Positions 41,336 to 51,469 are shown, counted from the stretch's first letter. The stretch is 64,000 nt of DNA from Paenibacillus sp. NFR01 (GCF_900111565.1 NZ_FOIK01000001.1:1953309-2017308), one strand, 5' to 3'. Notes: generated by a model from the sequence alone, not told the origin. Numbers and translations are program-made.

Positions 41336-42692
41336 CGTTCTCGCCATCCTCCTTCATTCCCCATACCTGACAGCTTAATCGGCCGTCGTTCAGCCGGATA
41401 TTGACAATATCGCCCAGCTCCACATCACCGAGCGATTTGATAAGATGTTCTTCCTGCTCGTCGTACACGAGACTGTAGCCCCGCGACATAATCTTGAGCG
41501 GGCTGAGCGCGTCCAGATGCCGCACCTCGGCGGCAAACCGGGCGCGCTTCTCCGCGTGCCGCGCCTGCATCGCGGCGCCGAGCTCGCGCGTCAGGCCCGC
41601 CGTGCGCTGGCGGGCTTCGCGGATGGCAGCCTGCGGGTGGAACCGCGCCAGGCTGTGCCGCAGCACGGCTTCGCGCTCGCGCGCCCGGCCGTGCCGGTTC
41701 TCCGCTGCGCGGCGGAGCCCAGCCCGCAGCATGTCCAGCCGCTGCGCGTGCTGTGCGAGCTGCCGGCTCGGGCCGGCCAGCGCGAGGCGCCGGCGCAGCG
41801 CGGCGAGCGTGTCGCCGCCGGCGCGCTGCCGGCGGCCGAGGGCCTGGCGCAGCCGCTCTTCGGCGGCGCGCAGGTGCGCGGCCAGGTCGGCAGCGCTCGG
41901 CACGGCCTGCTCCGCAGCGGCCGTGGGGGTCGCCGCCCGCAGATCGGCGGCGAAATCGGCGATCGTGAAGTCGGTCTCATGGCCGACGGCCGAGATGACC
42001 GGAATCCGCGAAGCCGCGATCGCCCGGGCCACAACCTCTTCATTGAAGGCCCAGAGCTCCTCCAATGAACCGCCCCCGCGGCCGACGATGAGCACGTCGG
42101 CTTCGCCCATCGCGTTCAGCGTCTCGATCGCCTTCACGATGGAAGGCGCTGCGCTTTTGCCCTGCACCAGTACGGGGTACAGCACGATGGCGACCTGCGG
42201 AAACCGCCGATGCAGGGTCGTAATGATATCGCGCACGGCAGCCCCCGTCGGCGAAGTGATGACGCCGATCGTACGGGGCATGCGCGGAATCGGCCGCTTG
42301 CGGGAAGCGGCGAACAGGCCTTCGCGCTCCAGCTTGGCTTTAAGCTGTTCGTAAGCCATATAGAGGCTGCCGATACCGTCCGGCTGCATCTGCGTGGCAT
42401 AGAACTGGTACTGCCCGTCCCGCTCGTACACTGTCACATTCCCGCGTGCGATGACACGGGTGCCCTCCTTCGGCACGAAAGGCAGCCGCTGGTTATGGGA
42501 GGCGAACATGATCGCCTTGATCCGGCTGCTCTCATCCTTCAGGGTGAAATACATATGCCCGCTGCCGTGATGGGTGAAATTGGAGATTTCCCCGCGAATC
42601 CAGACATCCGACAACACGATGTCCGAATCGAGCTTCATCCGGATATAGCGGTTCAAATCCTTGATCGAATAAATCTGCCGCTCCGCTGCCAT
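41325..42692 (-). CDS. xseA: Exodeoxyribonuclease VII large subunit
   Basis: Bidirectional single-strand exonuclease with XseB. 455 residues: an N-terminal OB fold (YSIKDLNRYIRMKLDSD...SDVWIRGEISNF), the catalytic core with GVITSPTGAAVRDIITTL and VGRGGGSLEELWAFNEE, and VGHETDFTIADFAADLRA. The long helical middle (about 280-400) is unusually Arg/Ala-rich and its DNA is markedly GC-rich. It starts about 6 bases past folD; an upstream TTG is an alternative. Confidence 0.94.
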   Translation of the reverse strand: MAAERQIYSIKDLNRYIRMKLDSDIVLSDVWIRGEISNFTHHGSGHMYFTLKDESSRIKAIMFASHNQRLPFVPKEGTRVIARGNVTVYERDGQYQFYATQMQPDGIGSLYMAYEQLKAKLEREGLFAASRKRPIPRMPRTIGVITSPTGAAVRDIITTLHRRFPQVAIVLYPVLVQGKSAAPSIVKAIETLNAMGEADVLIVGRGGGSLEELWAFNEEVVARAIAASRIPVISAVGHETDFTIADFAADLRAATPTAAAEQAVPSAADLAAHLRAAEERLRQALGRRQRAGGDTLAALRRRLALAGPSRQLAQHAQRLDMLRAGLRRAAENRHGRAREREAVLRHSLARFHPQAAIREARQRTAGLTRELGAAMQARHAEKRARFAAEVRHLDALSPLKIMSRGYSLVYDEQEEHLIKSLGDVELGDIVNIRLNDGRLSCQVWGMKEDGENDDE

Positions 42693-42698
42693 CGGCAA

Positions 42699-43553
42699 TT
42701 ACAGCCCGCGGCGGCGCTTCGCTGCAGTCAGCGTATTGTTCATCAGCATAACGATCGTCATCGGGCCCACGCCGCCTGGTACCGGGGTGATATGGCCGGC
42801 CACTTCCTTGGCGCTTTCAAAATCGACGTCGCCAGCCAGCTTGCCGTTATCCAGCCGGTTCATGCCAACGTCGATTACAACCGCGCCAGGCTTGACGTAC
42901 GAAGCATCGATGAAATTCGCGCGACCGATCGCTACGACGAGAATATCGGCCTGGCGGGACAGCTCGGCCATGTTGGCCGTGCGCGAATGGCACATCGTTA
43001 CGGTTGCATTTTCACGCTGCAGCAGCAGCGAAACCGGCTTGCCGACGATGTTGCTGCGGCCGATGACGACCGCATGTTTGCCGGCCATCTCCATGCCTGT
43101 GCGTTTGATCAGTTCGATTACGCCGGCAGGCGTGCACGGCAGCAGGCTGTCGTCGCCGATGACGAGGTTGCCGACGTTTACCGGATGGAAGCCATCTACG
43201 TCCTTCTCCACGGCAATGGCGTCGATGACCGCTTTTTCTTCAATATGCTTAGGCAGCGGAAGCTGCACGAGAATGCCGTCGATCTCATCGCGGCGGTTCA
43301 GATCATTCACGAGCGCCAGCAATTCCTCCTGGGACGTGGAGGCGTCCAGGCGGTACACTTCCGAGTGGAAGCCCAGCTCGGTGCTCGTTTTTTCCTTGCT
43401 GCGCACGTATACCTGGGAGCCCGGGTCTTCACCGACAAGGACAACGGCCAACCCTGGCTTGATTCCCTTTTCCGCAAGTTCTTGCACTTCCCGTGCGATG
43501 TCCGCGCGGATTTCCTCTGCTACTTGTTTACCGCTGATCAATGCTGCTGTCAT
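42699..43553 (-). CDS. folD: Methylenetetrahydrofolate dehydrogenase/cyclohydrolase FolD
   Basis: Bifunctional folate enzyme. 284 residues with the PS00766-type [15 protein letters not shown], catalytic Lys in [13 protein letters not shown] fold [14 protein letters not shown] and the C-terminal [15 protein letters not shown] motif. It lies between nusB and xseA. Confidence 0.96.
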   Translation of the reverse strand: MTAALISGKQVAEEIRADIAREVQELAEKGIKPGLAVVLVGEDPGSQVYVRSKEKTSTELGFHSEVYRLDASTSQEELLALVNDLNRRDEIDGILVQLPLPKHIEEKAVIDAIAVEKDVDGFHPVNVGNLVIGDDSLLPCTPAGVIELIKRTGMEMAGKHAVVIGRSNIVGKPVSLLLQRENATVTMCHSRTANMAELSRQADILVVAIGRANFIDASYVKPGAVVIDVGMNRLDNGKLAGDVDFESAKEVAGHITPVPGGVGPMTIVMLMNNTLTAAKRRRGL

Positions 43554-43603
43554 GAATACCTCTCCCCTTTTTGTATGTTGAATACTGCGTTTTTTGGTGC
43601 AGG

Positions 43604-44050
43604 TTACGGCTTCAGCGTGTCCAGTTCCTGAATCATTTTGCCAAGCACGCCGTTAACGAATTTACCCGAGTCATCGGTGCCGAAATGCTTCGCCAGATCG
43701 ATCGCTTCATTGACAGCGACACGGGCCGGCACATCCCCTCCGCCAAACACCATTTCGTATGCTGCCAGACGCAGAATTTGCCGGTCCACCCGGGACAGGC
43801 GGCTCATTTGCCAGCCTTTCAAGTAATGCTCCAGCATGTCGTCGATGGCAGCTTTATTTTCGTTGATGCCGTTGACATGCGCCAGGACGTAATTTTTAAG
43901 CTCGACTTCATCGGTGATGACGCGTTCGGTCTCGTTTTCCTCGGAAGCCTCTTCAAGCAGCATTTCAACCGCATCCGCGCTTTCCACTTCGTTCATTTCC
44001 ATTTGGTACAGGCTTTGGACAATAATTTCTCTTGCCAGACGTCTCTTCAT
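43604..44050 (-). CDS. nusB: Transcription antitermination factor NusB
   Basis: 148 residues, all-helical RNA-binding protein of the rRNA antitermination complex. [20 protein letters not shown], the C-terminal [15 protein letters not shown] and [28 protein letters not shown] are classic. AGGAGG precedes the ATG. It has a 217-base gap upstream, so it may be its own transcript start. Confidence 0.95.
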   Translation of the reverse strand: MKRRLAREIIVQSLYQMEMNEVESADAVEMLLEEASEENETERVITDEVELKNYVLAHVNGINENKAAIDDMLEHYLKGWQMSRLSRVDRQILRLAAYEMVFGGGDVPARVAVNEAIDLAKHFGTDDSGKFVNGVLGKMIQELDTLKP

Positions 44051-44186
44051 GGGTTCCTCCTACAATCTGTTGTCGCCGGCCTGTGCCGGCCTTGCTTTAT
44101 CAACCGTTTGGGGGTTATTTTAACCAAAAGCGGTATGAAACCAACCTTTTCTTGTCGTACATGATATTTCTCAAACTTTGCAAACA

Positions 44187-44222
44187 AAAAACCGCGGCAG
44201 GTCAACCTTCGGCGGTCGGGAC
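44187..44222 (-). terminator. Probable terminator between DUF2273 and nusB
   Basis: On the minus strand ACCGC...AGG and CCT...GCGGT pair imperfectly around TTGA and are followed by TTTTTTG. A separate GCCGGC-CTGT-GCCGGC hairpin lies at about 44075-44092. Confidence 0.5.
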
Positions 44223-44267
44223 AAGCACAGGGCGGTTCCAGGCTCCGAAAGGCAGACCTATCGCGGT

Positions 44268-44501
44268 TCACTTGAAGGGACGCCAGCGTCCGGACAGCTT
44301 GCTTGCCCACTCTTCCCATTGAAAAAGTGAAGGCAGCGCAGCATCTTTCCGTTTGCCAAGCGTATATCCGATGAACACAACCAGTGCAAAGAACAGCATA
44401 TCCCAAAAACCGCTAATCAAGTAAATCAGGCCGAGCACTGCGCCGAACGCGGTGCCAGTAATCCTTCCAGCATAACGTTCCCATATTTCTTTCCAGAGCA
44501 T
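44268..44501 (-). CDS. DUF2273 small membrane protein
   Basis: 77 residues with two membrane helices (GRITGTAFGAVLGLIYLI; DMLFFALVVFIGYTLGK). Encoded after amaP and an Asp23 gene, the standard cell-envelope stress cluster. AGGTG precedes the ATG. Function is not known. Confidence 0.85.
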   Translation of the reverse strand: MLWKEIWERYAGRITGTAFGAVLGLIYLISGFWDMLFFALVVFIGYTLGKRKDAALPSLFQWEEWASKLSGRWRPFK

Positions 44502-44516
44502 AAGGGAAATTCACCT

Positions 44517-45056
44517 CTATTCCACGCGGCTTTTAAAGCTTGGTGCCTGGGAGAGGTTGGCAATATAAACGGACACGTCGGCAACCGGGATTCCGGTCGT
44601 CTCCTGCACAAAGTCGTGCACGTTCCGCTGTACCTCTGTTGTCAAAAGCGGCAGCGAATGCTCGCCGTCCACCACGGCGCGGATCATAATTTCCAGCCCG
44701 GCCTGGGATACGCGGATGCGCGATTTCAGGTCCCGGATGCCTTTGATTTTGCCCGCGGCCTTCAAACTCAGGTTTTCGATGGTCTCCATCGAAATTTGAA
44801 TGTCTCCGTATTCCGTCCGCTGGTCCACCGAAGGGCTGGATGAGCGGTCACGGCGCAGGGAGATATAGAAGAACCGGATGCTAAGCAGGAAAAGCACGAC
44901 CGCGACGGCAATGGCGGTAATGTATACCGCGGGTCCGTCCAGCTTGTCCTCCGCGTCCGGGATCGCATCGCTGAGCAGGAGTATGGCAATAACAGATAGT
45001 ATTCCGATGCTAAGGCTGTAAATGAACAGCAGAAGCCTGTCCAAAATTTTTGCCAC
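44517..45056 (-). CDS. amaP: Alkaline-shock membrane anchor AmaP
   Basis: 179 residues. Two N-terminal membrane helices (LLLFIYSLSIGILSVIAILLL; VYITAIAVAVVLFLLSIRFF) precede a cytoplasmic Asp23-like domain (ISMETIENLSLKAAGKIKG). AmaP tethers Asp23 to the membrane in Staphylococcus. GTG at 45056 follows AAGGAGG at about 10 bases. Confidence 0.88.
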   Translation of the reverse strand: MAKILDRLLLFIYSLSIGILSVIAILLLSDAIPDAEDKLDGPAVYITAIAVAVVLFLLSIRFFYISLRRDRSSSPSVDQRTEYGDIQISMETIENLSLKAAGKIKGIRDLKSRIRVSQAGLEIMIRAVVDGEHSLPLLTTEVQRNVHDFVQETTGIPVADVSVYIANLSQAPSFKSRVE

Positions 45057-45084
45057 GAGGTACCGACCTCCTTAAATTAGAGAA

Positions 45085-45111
45085 AACCCTCGACGGTGCA
45101 GTCGGGGGTTT
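45085..45111 (-). terminator. Hairpin between asp23 and amaP
   Basis: On the minus strand AACCCCCGAC-TGCACC-GTCGAGGGTT followed by TTCT. It may partly terminate after asp23 and lower amaP expression. Confidence 0.55.
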
Positions 45112-45130
45112 ACTTGAATAACGATAGCCC

Positions 45131-45547
45131 TTATTTCACGCGGTGAACCGCTTCGGTATCTTCGTTTTTGTCCGAACCGCTGGTGTTCTTGAACTGCACA
45201 TCGTGGATATGCACGTTCACTTCCACCACGGTCAGGCCAGTCATCGTTTCGATCGAACGCTTGACGTTGCGCTGGATCTCCGAAGCCACCTCCGGGAGAC
45301 GGAATCCGTATTCGATGATGACGGATACGTCCACGGCCGCTTCGCGCTGACCTACTTCAACCTTGACGCCTTTGGACAAATTTTTGCGTCCGAGAAGCTC
45401 GACAATTCCGCCGGCGAATCCGCCGCTCATGCCGGCCACGCCTCTGACTTCAACGGTTGCAAGACCTGCGATGACCTCAATCACTTCCGGAGCGATCTGG
45501 ATTTCGCCGATCTCCGTGCGTTCAAATTCTGTCGGCAATGTGCTCAT
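45131..45547 (-). CDS. yqhY: Asp23/Gls24-family envelope stress protein (YqhY)
   Basis: 138 residues. The family core GEIQIAPEVIEVIAGLATVEV, GVAGMSGG and VDVSVIIEYGFRLPEVASEIQ is clear. It lies directly after accBC, as yqhY does in Bacillus, where loss of yqhY perturbs acetyl-CoA carboxylase control. Confidence 0.93.
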   Translation of the reverse strand: MSTLPTEFERTEIGEIQIAPEVIEVIAGLATVEVRGVAGMSGGFAGGIVELLGRKNLSKGVKVEVGQREAAVDVSVIIEYGFRLPEVASEIQRNVKRSIETMTGLTVVEVNVHIHDVQFKNTSGSDKNEDTEAVHRVK

Positions 45548-45664
45548 CTAAACTTCACACCTTTCACCAATAAGTTGTTCTCTTATCTCTCAGCCGCGAG
45601 AGGCACGTCTTATTAAACATACTATATCATTTGCCGAACTTTATGACAAACAATGTGCTTTTAT

Positions 45665-47008
45665 CTAAACTTCGTGCTCTTCGAGGAATTTGATATCAAA
45701 ATCCCCGTCCAGGAAAACCGGATGCTCCAGCAGCTTCTGATGGAACGGAATGGTGGTGTGAATGCCCTCTACTGCAAATTCGGACAACGCGCGTTTCATC
45801 TTGGCGATGGCTTCCATCCGCGTCGGCGCCCACACGATCAGCTTGGCGATCATGGAATCGTAAAACGGCGAGATGGTGTAGCCCGGATAAGCGCCGCTGT
45901 CGACACGAACGCCAGGACCGCCCGGCGGCAGGTAGAAGCCGATTTTGCCCGGAGACGGCATAAAGTTGCGTTCAGGGTCTTCCGCATTGATCCGGCACTC
46001 CAGGGATACGCCGTTGATGGAAATGTCCTCTTGGGTGAACGAAAGCGGATTGCCCTCGGCGACCGAAATCATTTCCTTGATCAGATCGACGCCGGTAACC
46101 ATTTCGGTAACCGGATGCTCCACCTGAATACGGGTATTCATTTCCATGAAGTAGAAGTTCCCGTCCGGACCCAGCAGGAATTCCAGCGTACCGGCGCCCG
46201 AATAGTTCACGGCCTGCGCGGCGCGAACGGCGGCTTGGCCCATCGCTTCGCGGATCTCCGGGGACAGAATCGAGCAAGGCGCTTCCTCCACCAGCTTCTG
46301 GCGGCGGCGCTGCACGGAGCAGTCGCGTTCGCCGAGATGCACGACGTTGCCGTGCTTGTCGGCGATAATTTGAATCTCGACATGTTTCATGCCGGTCAGG
46401 AATTTCTCCAGATAAACGCCGGCGTTGCCGAACGCTTTCTGGGCTTCCTGCTGTGCGGCAGTAATCTGCTTCACCAGCGACTCTTCGTCCTCCGCGATGC
46501 GGATACCCTTGCCTCCGCCGCCGGCCGTTGCTTTGATGATCACCGGATAACCGATATCGCGGCCCAGCATCACGGCTTCCTCTACGTCCTCGACAAGGCC
46601 GTCCGAGCCCGGAATGACCGGTACGCCGGCGCGTTTCATCGTGTCTTTGGCTACGGCTTTATCGCCCATGCGTGTAATGGCATCCGGCGAAGGGCCGATA
46701 AAGGTAATATTGCAGGATTCGCAGATTTCGGCGAAGTCGGCATTCTCGGCCAGGAATCCGTATCCCGGATGAACGGCGTCGCATTCCGTCAGCGTAGCCA
46801 CACTCATAATATTAGTAAAATTCAAATAGCTGTCCTTGGACGGCATAGGTCCGATACAGTAAGCTTCGTCGGCCAGCCGCACATGCAGCGATTCCCGGTC
46901 GGGCTCCGAGTATACCGCCACGGTGGATATGCCCAGTTCGCGGCAGGCCCGGATAATGCGTACGGCAATTTCGCCGCGGTTGGCGATCAACACTTTTTGA
47001 ATGTTCAT
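45665..47008 (-). CDS. accC: Acetyl-CoA carboxylase biotin carboxylase subunit
   Basis: 447 residues. Carboxylates biotin on AccB using ATP and bicarbonate. [21 protein letters not shown] opens the fold; the ATP-grasp [10 protein letters not shown] loop, [18 protein letters not shown] and [17 protein letters not shown] are conserved. It directly follows accB. Confidence 0.97.
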   Translation of the reverse strand: MNIQKVLIANRGEIAVRIIRACRELGISTVAVYSEPDRESLHVRLADEAYCIGPMPSKDSYLNFTNIMSVATLTECDAVHPGYGFLAENADFAEICESCNITFIGPSPDAITRMGDKAVAKDTMKRAGVPVIPGSDGLVEDVEEAVMLGRDIGYPVIIKATAGGGGKGIRIAEDEESLVKQITAAQQEAQKAFGNAGVYLEKFLTGMKHVEIQIIADKHGNVVHLGERDCSVQRRRQKLVEEAPCSILSPEIREAMGQAAVRAAQAVNYSGAGTLEFLLGPDGNFYFMEMNTRIQVEHPVTEMVTGVDLIKEMISVAEGNPLSFTQEDISINGVSLECRINAEDPERNFMPSPGKIGFYLPPGGPGVRVDSGAYPGYTISPFYDSMIAKLIVWAPTRMEAIAKMKRALSEFAVEGIHTTIPFHQKLLEHPVFLDGDFDIKFLEEHEV

Positions 47009-47040
47009 GCTTTTCCTCCCAAAGTTAACGAAGCCTTTTA

Positions 47041-47556
47041 TTATTCCGGTTTCACCAGGAACAGCGGCTGTCCGTATTCCACAAGCTGTCCGTTCTCCGC
47101 GAGCACGGAGACGATCTCGCCGCGGATTTCCGCTTCCAGCTCATTCATCAGCTTCATTGCTTCGATAATGCACACGGTCGATTTCTCGCTCACACGGTCG
47201 CCCACTTTGACGAACGCCGGAGTGTCCGGAGAAGCGGCGGTATAGAAGGTTCCGACCATCGGAGATACGATTTTATGTAAGCTGCCTTCAGACGGGTTGG
47301 CTTGCACCGGCGCTTGGGCGGCAGCTTCAATGGCCGCTGAAGACTGCTGTACCGGCTGCTGGCTGTGTACGGGCTGCGGGGCAGGCGCAAAAGGATACGC
47401 GTAAGGAGCCGCATGAACCGCCGCCCCGTCCGCTTCGGAACGGTCCGGCTTGCGGATCGCCAGTTTCATCCCTTCGCTTTCAATCTCCAGTTCGTGTACG
47501 GAGGAGGTTTGGTCCAGCAATTTAATCAATTCCTTAATTTCGCTTAACTTGAACAT
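47041..47556 (-). CDS. accB: Acetyl-CoA carboxylase biotin carboxyl carrier protein
   Basis: 171 residues. An N-terminal helix ([20 protein letters not shown]), a Pro/Ala/Gln-rich linker (about 45-95), and the biotinyl domain with the modified Lys in [14 protein letters not shown]. It begins the acc operon, behind a promoter near 47680. Confidence 0.96.
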   Translation of the reverse strand: MFKLSEIKELIKLLDQTSSVHELEIESEGMKLAIRKPDRSEADGAAVHAAPYAYPFAPAPQPVHSQQPVQQSSAAIEAAAQAPVQANPSEGSLHKIVSPMVGTFYTAASPDTPAFVKVGDRVSEKSTVCIIEAMKLMNELEAEIRGEIVSVLAENGQLVEYGQPLFLVKPE

Positions 47557-47674
47557 TATATTCGTTCACTCCTTCAGCTTTCTCTCGAAGCCTCTTGCAA
47601 ATTTTAATCGTTTTCAGATCTTTGACCCTGGCACGGATATCGGGAATTCCCCAATCTCCATGATAACTTTATGT

Positions 47675-47702
47675 ATTATATCACAAACGCTAGAAATGGA
47701 AA
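47675..47702 (-). promoter_or_regulatory. Candidate accB promoter
   Basis: On the minus strand TTTCCA (about 47702-47697), a 16-base spacer and TATAAT (47680-47675). It lies after the spoIIIA terminator and separates growth and sporulation genes. Confidence 0.55.
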
Positions 47703-47727
47703 GAGCCCGGGACAACCCGAGCTCTTT
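47699..47727 (-). terminator. Terminator of the spoIIIA operon
   Basis: GAAAGAGCTCGGG-TTGT-CCCGGGCTCTTTC on the minus strand with one mismatch. It lies about 30 bases past spoIIIAH. The T-tract is short. Confidence 0.7.
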
Positions 47728-47757
47728 CGGCAATTTATGCATGTTTTTGCATTCTTT

Positions 47758-48645
47758 TTATTGCTCCGAAACGTACTGGACTTTAATTTTGTTCTGGGTA
47801 ACGCTCAGTTCTTTCATGACCAGATCTACGATGCCGACGGCTTGCTTCACGTCCAGCTTGTCGCTGAGCACCAGGACGGTATAAGCATCGCCGGCTTCTT
47901 CTCTAACGATGGCTTGGCCGTACTGCTGCTGCAGCTTGGTCTCGATGTCCTGGATCTTCGATTCCTTTTCTTCCAGCTTGCTCAGCTGTTCCTGGGCCAT
48001 TGCCGTTTCGGACGGCGTTTTGCTCATATCGTTGATTTGGGCAAGCAGGTCGTTTTGGTCTTTCAGGTTTTGCTGATCGCGTTCAAAGAGATAATCGGTG
48101 AACATGCTGCTGGCCGAAGCGCTTTGCGCGGCAACTTCGTCCAGCACCGCTTCGTCATCCTTGGAAACGGTACTGGCTGCAGCGTCTTTACCGCCATCCT
48201 TGCTGTCTGCGGTAGCGGAAGCGGCGGCGCTGTCCTTGGAAGTCTCTTTGCCGGAGTCGTTTGCCGTGTCCTTCGCGGTGTCTTTTGCCGTGTCCTTCGC
48301 GGTGTCCTTGGCGGTATCCGGCGCTGCGGCAGCGTCGGTGCCATCTTCCGTTACAGCTGCGCTAGCGCTGTCGTCCGTTACGGCGCCTGCATCATCGTTC
48401 AGCGCAGTAGCGCCGCTGTCCAGGGAGACGTCGCCTGTCTCTACTTCGTTCACGACCAGGCCGTTGCCCTGCGCCGTGTCGCCGGAACCGGCGGCATCTT
48501 TCGATGCGTTGTCCACTTGGATGCTTCCGGCCGTATTCTGCGGCAGCGAAGTCCCCGAATCCTCGGTAAACAGGTAATACGCCGACAATACCACCATCAG
48601 ACTGAGCATCGAAACCAACCATATCGTTTGTCTTTTGCCTTTCAT
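47758..48645 (-). CDS. spoIIIAH: Stage III sporulation protein AH
   Basis: Mother-cell membrane protein that pairs with forespore SpoIIQ across the engulfing septum. 295 residues: membrane helix (about 9-25, LVSMLSLMVVLSAYYLF), a long disordered acidic linker, and a C-terminal YscJ/FliF-like domain (about 200-295, YTVLVLSDKLDVKQAVGIVDLV). The linker contains four consecutive AKDT units and further DT/DS variants, unusual in length. Confidence 0.93.
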   Translation of the reverse strand: MKGKRQTIWLVSMLSLMVVLSAYYLFTEDSGTSLPQNTAGSIQVDNASKDAAGSGDTAQGNGLVVNEVETGDVSLDSGATALNDDAGAVTDDSASAAVTEDGTDAAAAPDTAKDTAKDTAKDTAKDTANDSGKETSKDSAAASATADSKDGGKDAAASTVSKDDEAVLDEVAAQSASASSMFTDYLFERDQQNLKDQNDLLAQINDMSKTPSETAMAQEQLSKLEEKESKIQDIETKLQQQYGQAIVREEAGDAYTVLVLSDKLDVKQAVGIVDLVMKELSVTQNKIKVQYVSEQ

Positions 48646-48692
48646 CGTTCAATTCCTCCTATAATAAAATGGATTTTAAATGAATTCAGGAA

Positions 48693-49331
48693 CTATTCCG
48701 TTTTGCGCGGAACAACGGAGATCCGGTAGCTCGGCACGTTTAGCCCTTTCTGTACCGCTTCTTCAATCAAGCTGCGGACCACCTTGTTCTCCGCGCCTTT
48801 GGCCACGATCAGCACGCCGCGAACCTGCGGTTTGATCCGCTTCGTGATAATCGGCGTCTCGTCCCCCGACTGGCTGTAGGTGACGATTTCCCCGTTGCGC
48901 GTATACTGCGTCGTTTCCCGCTTGCCGCCGCTGGCATCCGTCTCTTCGCTGCGCTGCTGGGAGTCGTCCATATTGCGCTGGACGACGATTTCTTCCGTGG
49001 AATCGACCGTCACCATGATGTCCACCGTGCCGACGCCCACGATTTTCTCCAGAATTTCCTTGGTCCGGGCCTCCATCGCCTGCTCGATGCTGTCAAAGGA
49101 ATTTGGCGTTGTAAGGGTCCCCTGCTGCAATGTAGCCTGTGAGCTCTCTGCAGGCGGTTCCCGTCCCGTATTTTCAGTATCCAGCTTCTTGACATGAACG
49201 AATGAGTTGAACAGCATGATGGCTACGCCCAGCAGTCCCAAAATGATCAGCCAGCGGAACGTATGACTCCTTTTCGGACTGCCCGGTCCGCCCCCCGCCC
49301 ACTGCTCCAGCTTTTTCAGCCAATTGCCCAT
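48693..49331 (-). CDS. spoIIIAG: Stage III sporulation protein AG
   Basis: 212 residues. One membrane helix (about 26-43, FRWLIILGLLGVAIMLF) precedes a soluble ring-forming domain with VGTVDIMVTVDSTEEIVV and GVLIVAKGAENKVVRSLIEE. It forms the multimeric ring of the feeding-tube channel. Confidence 0.93.
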   Translation of the reverse strand: MGNWLKKLEQWAGGGPGSPKRSHTFRWLIILGLLGVAIMLFNSFVHVKKLDTENTGREPPAESSQATLQQGTLTTPNSFDSIEQAMEARTKEILEKIVGVGTVDIMVTVDSTEEIVVQRNMDDSQQRSEETDASGGKRETTQYTRNGEIVTYSQSGDETPIITKRIKPQVRGVLIVAKGAENKVVRSLIEEAVQKGLNVPSYRISVVPRKTE

Positions 49332-49367
49332 GTCTCATCCTCCTCCCGTGTTGCCGCGAGCTGCAAA

Positions 49368-50126
49368 TTACAGTTTGCCTGCTCCGCCGCCTGTCTTTCG
49401 TACCTGTATCGTATCCGGATCAAGATTCCAGTTCTGCGCCAGCAGCTTTGCCACCGCTTCGCTGTCAGCGTCTCCGGCGGCAGCCGGGCTGCCGGATGCA
49501 GCAGCGGCTCCGTCACCGCCTTCGGCTTCGGTGCCAACCTGCGTACCGTCGTCGTCCCCGCCGACGTGGATCTGCACCGGTTTCACCGGCTCGATGACGA
49601 TCGGCGCGCTTCCGCCGCTGCCTTCTTCGCCGGCATCCGCCGCCTGCCCGTCCTGCCGGTCGGGCAGGGCTACGTCCACCGCCGCGATCACCGGCGTTTC
49701 TTCGCCGCTTGCGGCCGTCTTCATCCGCAGCGTTACCGTCACCTTGGCGCCGCGGATGCCGGCGCCGGAAGCGATGCTCTCCTTCATCTGCCCGGCGACT
49801 TCCTCCGCGGCAAGCTGAAGGCTTTGCTCGGTGACGCCTGCGGCCAGCATCCGCCCGTCGGCGAGAATCTTCTCCAGCGACGAGCCTCCGGCCCCGGCGA
49901 GCCCTCCGGCGGACTTCTCCTGCTCCGCCAGCGCTAACCCCAGCTCCTTGCTTGCGTCGCCCTTCAGCAGCGAGATGACCGGGTTCAGCATCGTGAGGAG
50001 CACCAGCAGGCTCAGCACCAGGCGGGCGTAGCGCTCCATCGATTTGCCCGGCAGGAGCATCTCGACGAAGGCGGCCATCAGCACGACCAGGATCAGTTCC
50101 CGCAGCCAATCTCCCAGCCAGGTCAT
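49368..50126 (-). CDS. spoIIIAF: Stage III sporulation protein AF
   Basis: 252 residues. Two N-terminal membrane helices (ELILVVLMAAFVEMLLPG; LVLSLLVLLTMLNPVI) and a cytoplasmic ring-building domain typical of SpoIIIAF. The C-terminal third is a Gly/Ala/Asp-rich extension (about 160-235), longer than in Bacillus. Confidence 0.9.
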   Translation of the reverse strand: MTWLGDWLRELILVVLMAAFVEMLLPGKSMERYARLVLSLLVLLTMLNPVISLLKGDASKELGLALAEQEKSAGGLAGAGGSSLEKILADGRMLAAGVTEQSLQLAAEEVAGQMKESIASGAGIRGAKVTVTLRMKTAASGEETPVIAAVDVALPDRQDGQAADAGEEGSGGSAPIVIEPVKPVQIHVGGDDDGTQVGTEAEGGDGAAAASGSPAAAGDADSEAVAKLLAQNWNLDPDTIQVRKTGGGAGKL

Positions 50127-50155
50127 CCCGCTCCCCCTCCTCTGTTACCACCGCC

Positions 50156-51424
50156 TCACCGCATCATGACCGTGACATTGCCGGCGGTCAGCATGATCGT
50201 TACGGCGAGGAAGAACATCAATGATACCGCCGCCAGCGCGGCGAATACGTAAATCATGCTTTTGCCGATCGTCTGCAGGCACGACACGATCGGCGTGTCT
50301 CCGAGCGGCTGCATGACCGCGGCGGCGACGTTATAGATCAGCGCGAGCACGAGGATTTTGATCGCCGGGAACGCGCAAAGAAAGAGAATGATGATGACGC
50401 CGGACAGCCCGATGGCGTTTTTGACGAGCAGCGATGCCGAGATGACGGTGTCGGTGGCGTCCGCGAACATTTTGCCGATGACCGGCACGAAATTGCCTGT
50501 AATGTATTTGGCTGCCCGGATCGTCACGCCGTCCGTAACCGATGCGGTGATCCCGCGCACCGAGATGACCCCGAGAAAAACGGTGAGCAGGATGCCGAGC
50601 AGGCCGGCTCCGACGTTGCGCAGCAGGTTGGCCAGCTGGGTCAGCTTGTATTTATCCGAAATGGCGCTTACCAGATGCAGCACAGCCGAGAAGAACAGCA
50701 GCGGAAAAACAACGGTGTGGATCAGCGAGCTGATGGTGTGGATCATGAAGACGATCAGCGGATGCGTCACCGATACGGTCACGATATTGCCCATCGACGC
50801 CAGCAGGGCGAACAGCAGTGGAATCATCGCCAGCATGAAATCGCTCATCCGGTCGATGGCATCTTTGGCGTAGCCGATCGCAATATTGAAGCTGTTGACG
50901 GCGATGACCAGCACGACCATGTAGCAGAGCATGTAGGCGATCTTGCTGACTGTTTTTCGCTCAAAGGCGCTTTGCAGCGTCTCCAGAATCATGCTGAGCA
51001 CACTGATCATAACGATGGTCACCAGCAGCTTGCCGTTGTACAGCACTTCATGCCACATGAAGTTGCCGATGCCGGACAGGACGCTTTGCAGGCTGAGCCC
51101 GTCTTTGCCCGGAAGCAGCATCTCCATCAGCGAAGGTGTTTTACCGTCAGGAAAAAATCCCCCGTACTCCCGCATCAGCTGGTCCCAATACGATTCGACC
51201 CCATCCATCGGCAGGTTCTGCACCTGGCTCTTGACCCACTTGTCCACAGCCGAGGAAGACCCGTCCCCGGAGGGCTGTCCGCTTTGCGCCGCCGATCCGT
51301 CCCCTCCGGCCGGAGAAGCGCTGACGGCGCCTGCGCCTAGCAGCAAAAGCATGAGCAGAAGCAGCGGCAGGAGCAGCAGCGGCTTCATCCATCTTGGCGG
51401 CCTGAACACACTGCGTGTACCCAT
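50156..51424 (-). CDS. spoIIIAE: Stage III sporulation protein AE
   Basis: 422 residues. A signal-like N-terminus (LLLPLLLLMLLLLGAGAVSA) is followed by about eight membrane helices; GMRD-free core segments such as MISVLSMILETLQSAFERKTV and KYITGNFVPVIGKMFADATD match the family. It is the putative conserved membrane component of the channel. Confidence 0.93.
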   Translation of the reverse strand: MGTRSVFRPPRWMKPLLLLPLLLLMLLLLGAGAVSASPAGGDGSAAQSGQPSGDGSSSAVDKWVKSQVQNLPMDGVESYWDQLMREYGGFFPDGKTPSLMEMLLPGKDGLSLQSVLSGIGNFMWHEVLYNGKLLVTIVMISVLSMILETLQSAFERKTVSKIAYMLCYMVVLVIAVNSFNIAIGYAKDAIDRMSDFMLAMIPLLFALLASMGNIVTVSVTHPLIVFMIHTISSLIHTVVFPLLFFSAVLHLVSAISDKYKLTQLANLLRNVGAGLLGILLTVFLGVISVRGITASVTDGVTIRAAKYITGNFVPVIGKMFADATDTVISASLLVKNAIGLSGVIIILFLCAFPAIKILVLALIYNVAAAVMQPLGDTPIVSCLQTIGKSMIYVFAALAAVSLMFFLAVTIMLTAGNVTVMMR

Positions 51425-51469
51425 AGGCTCCTCCCGTCTCTCCGTAAGTTCTTGCCGCTTCGCGCTCGT

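Noticed and set aside
45653..47245. 530-codon plus-strand ORF opposite accC and accB
   Set aside because: It spans two conserved genes on the other strand and has no family features.
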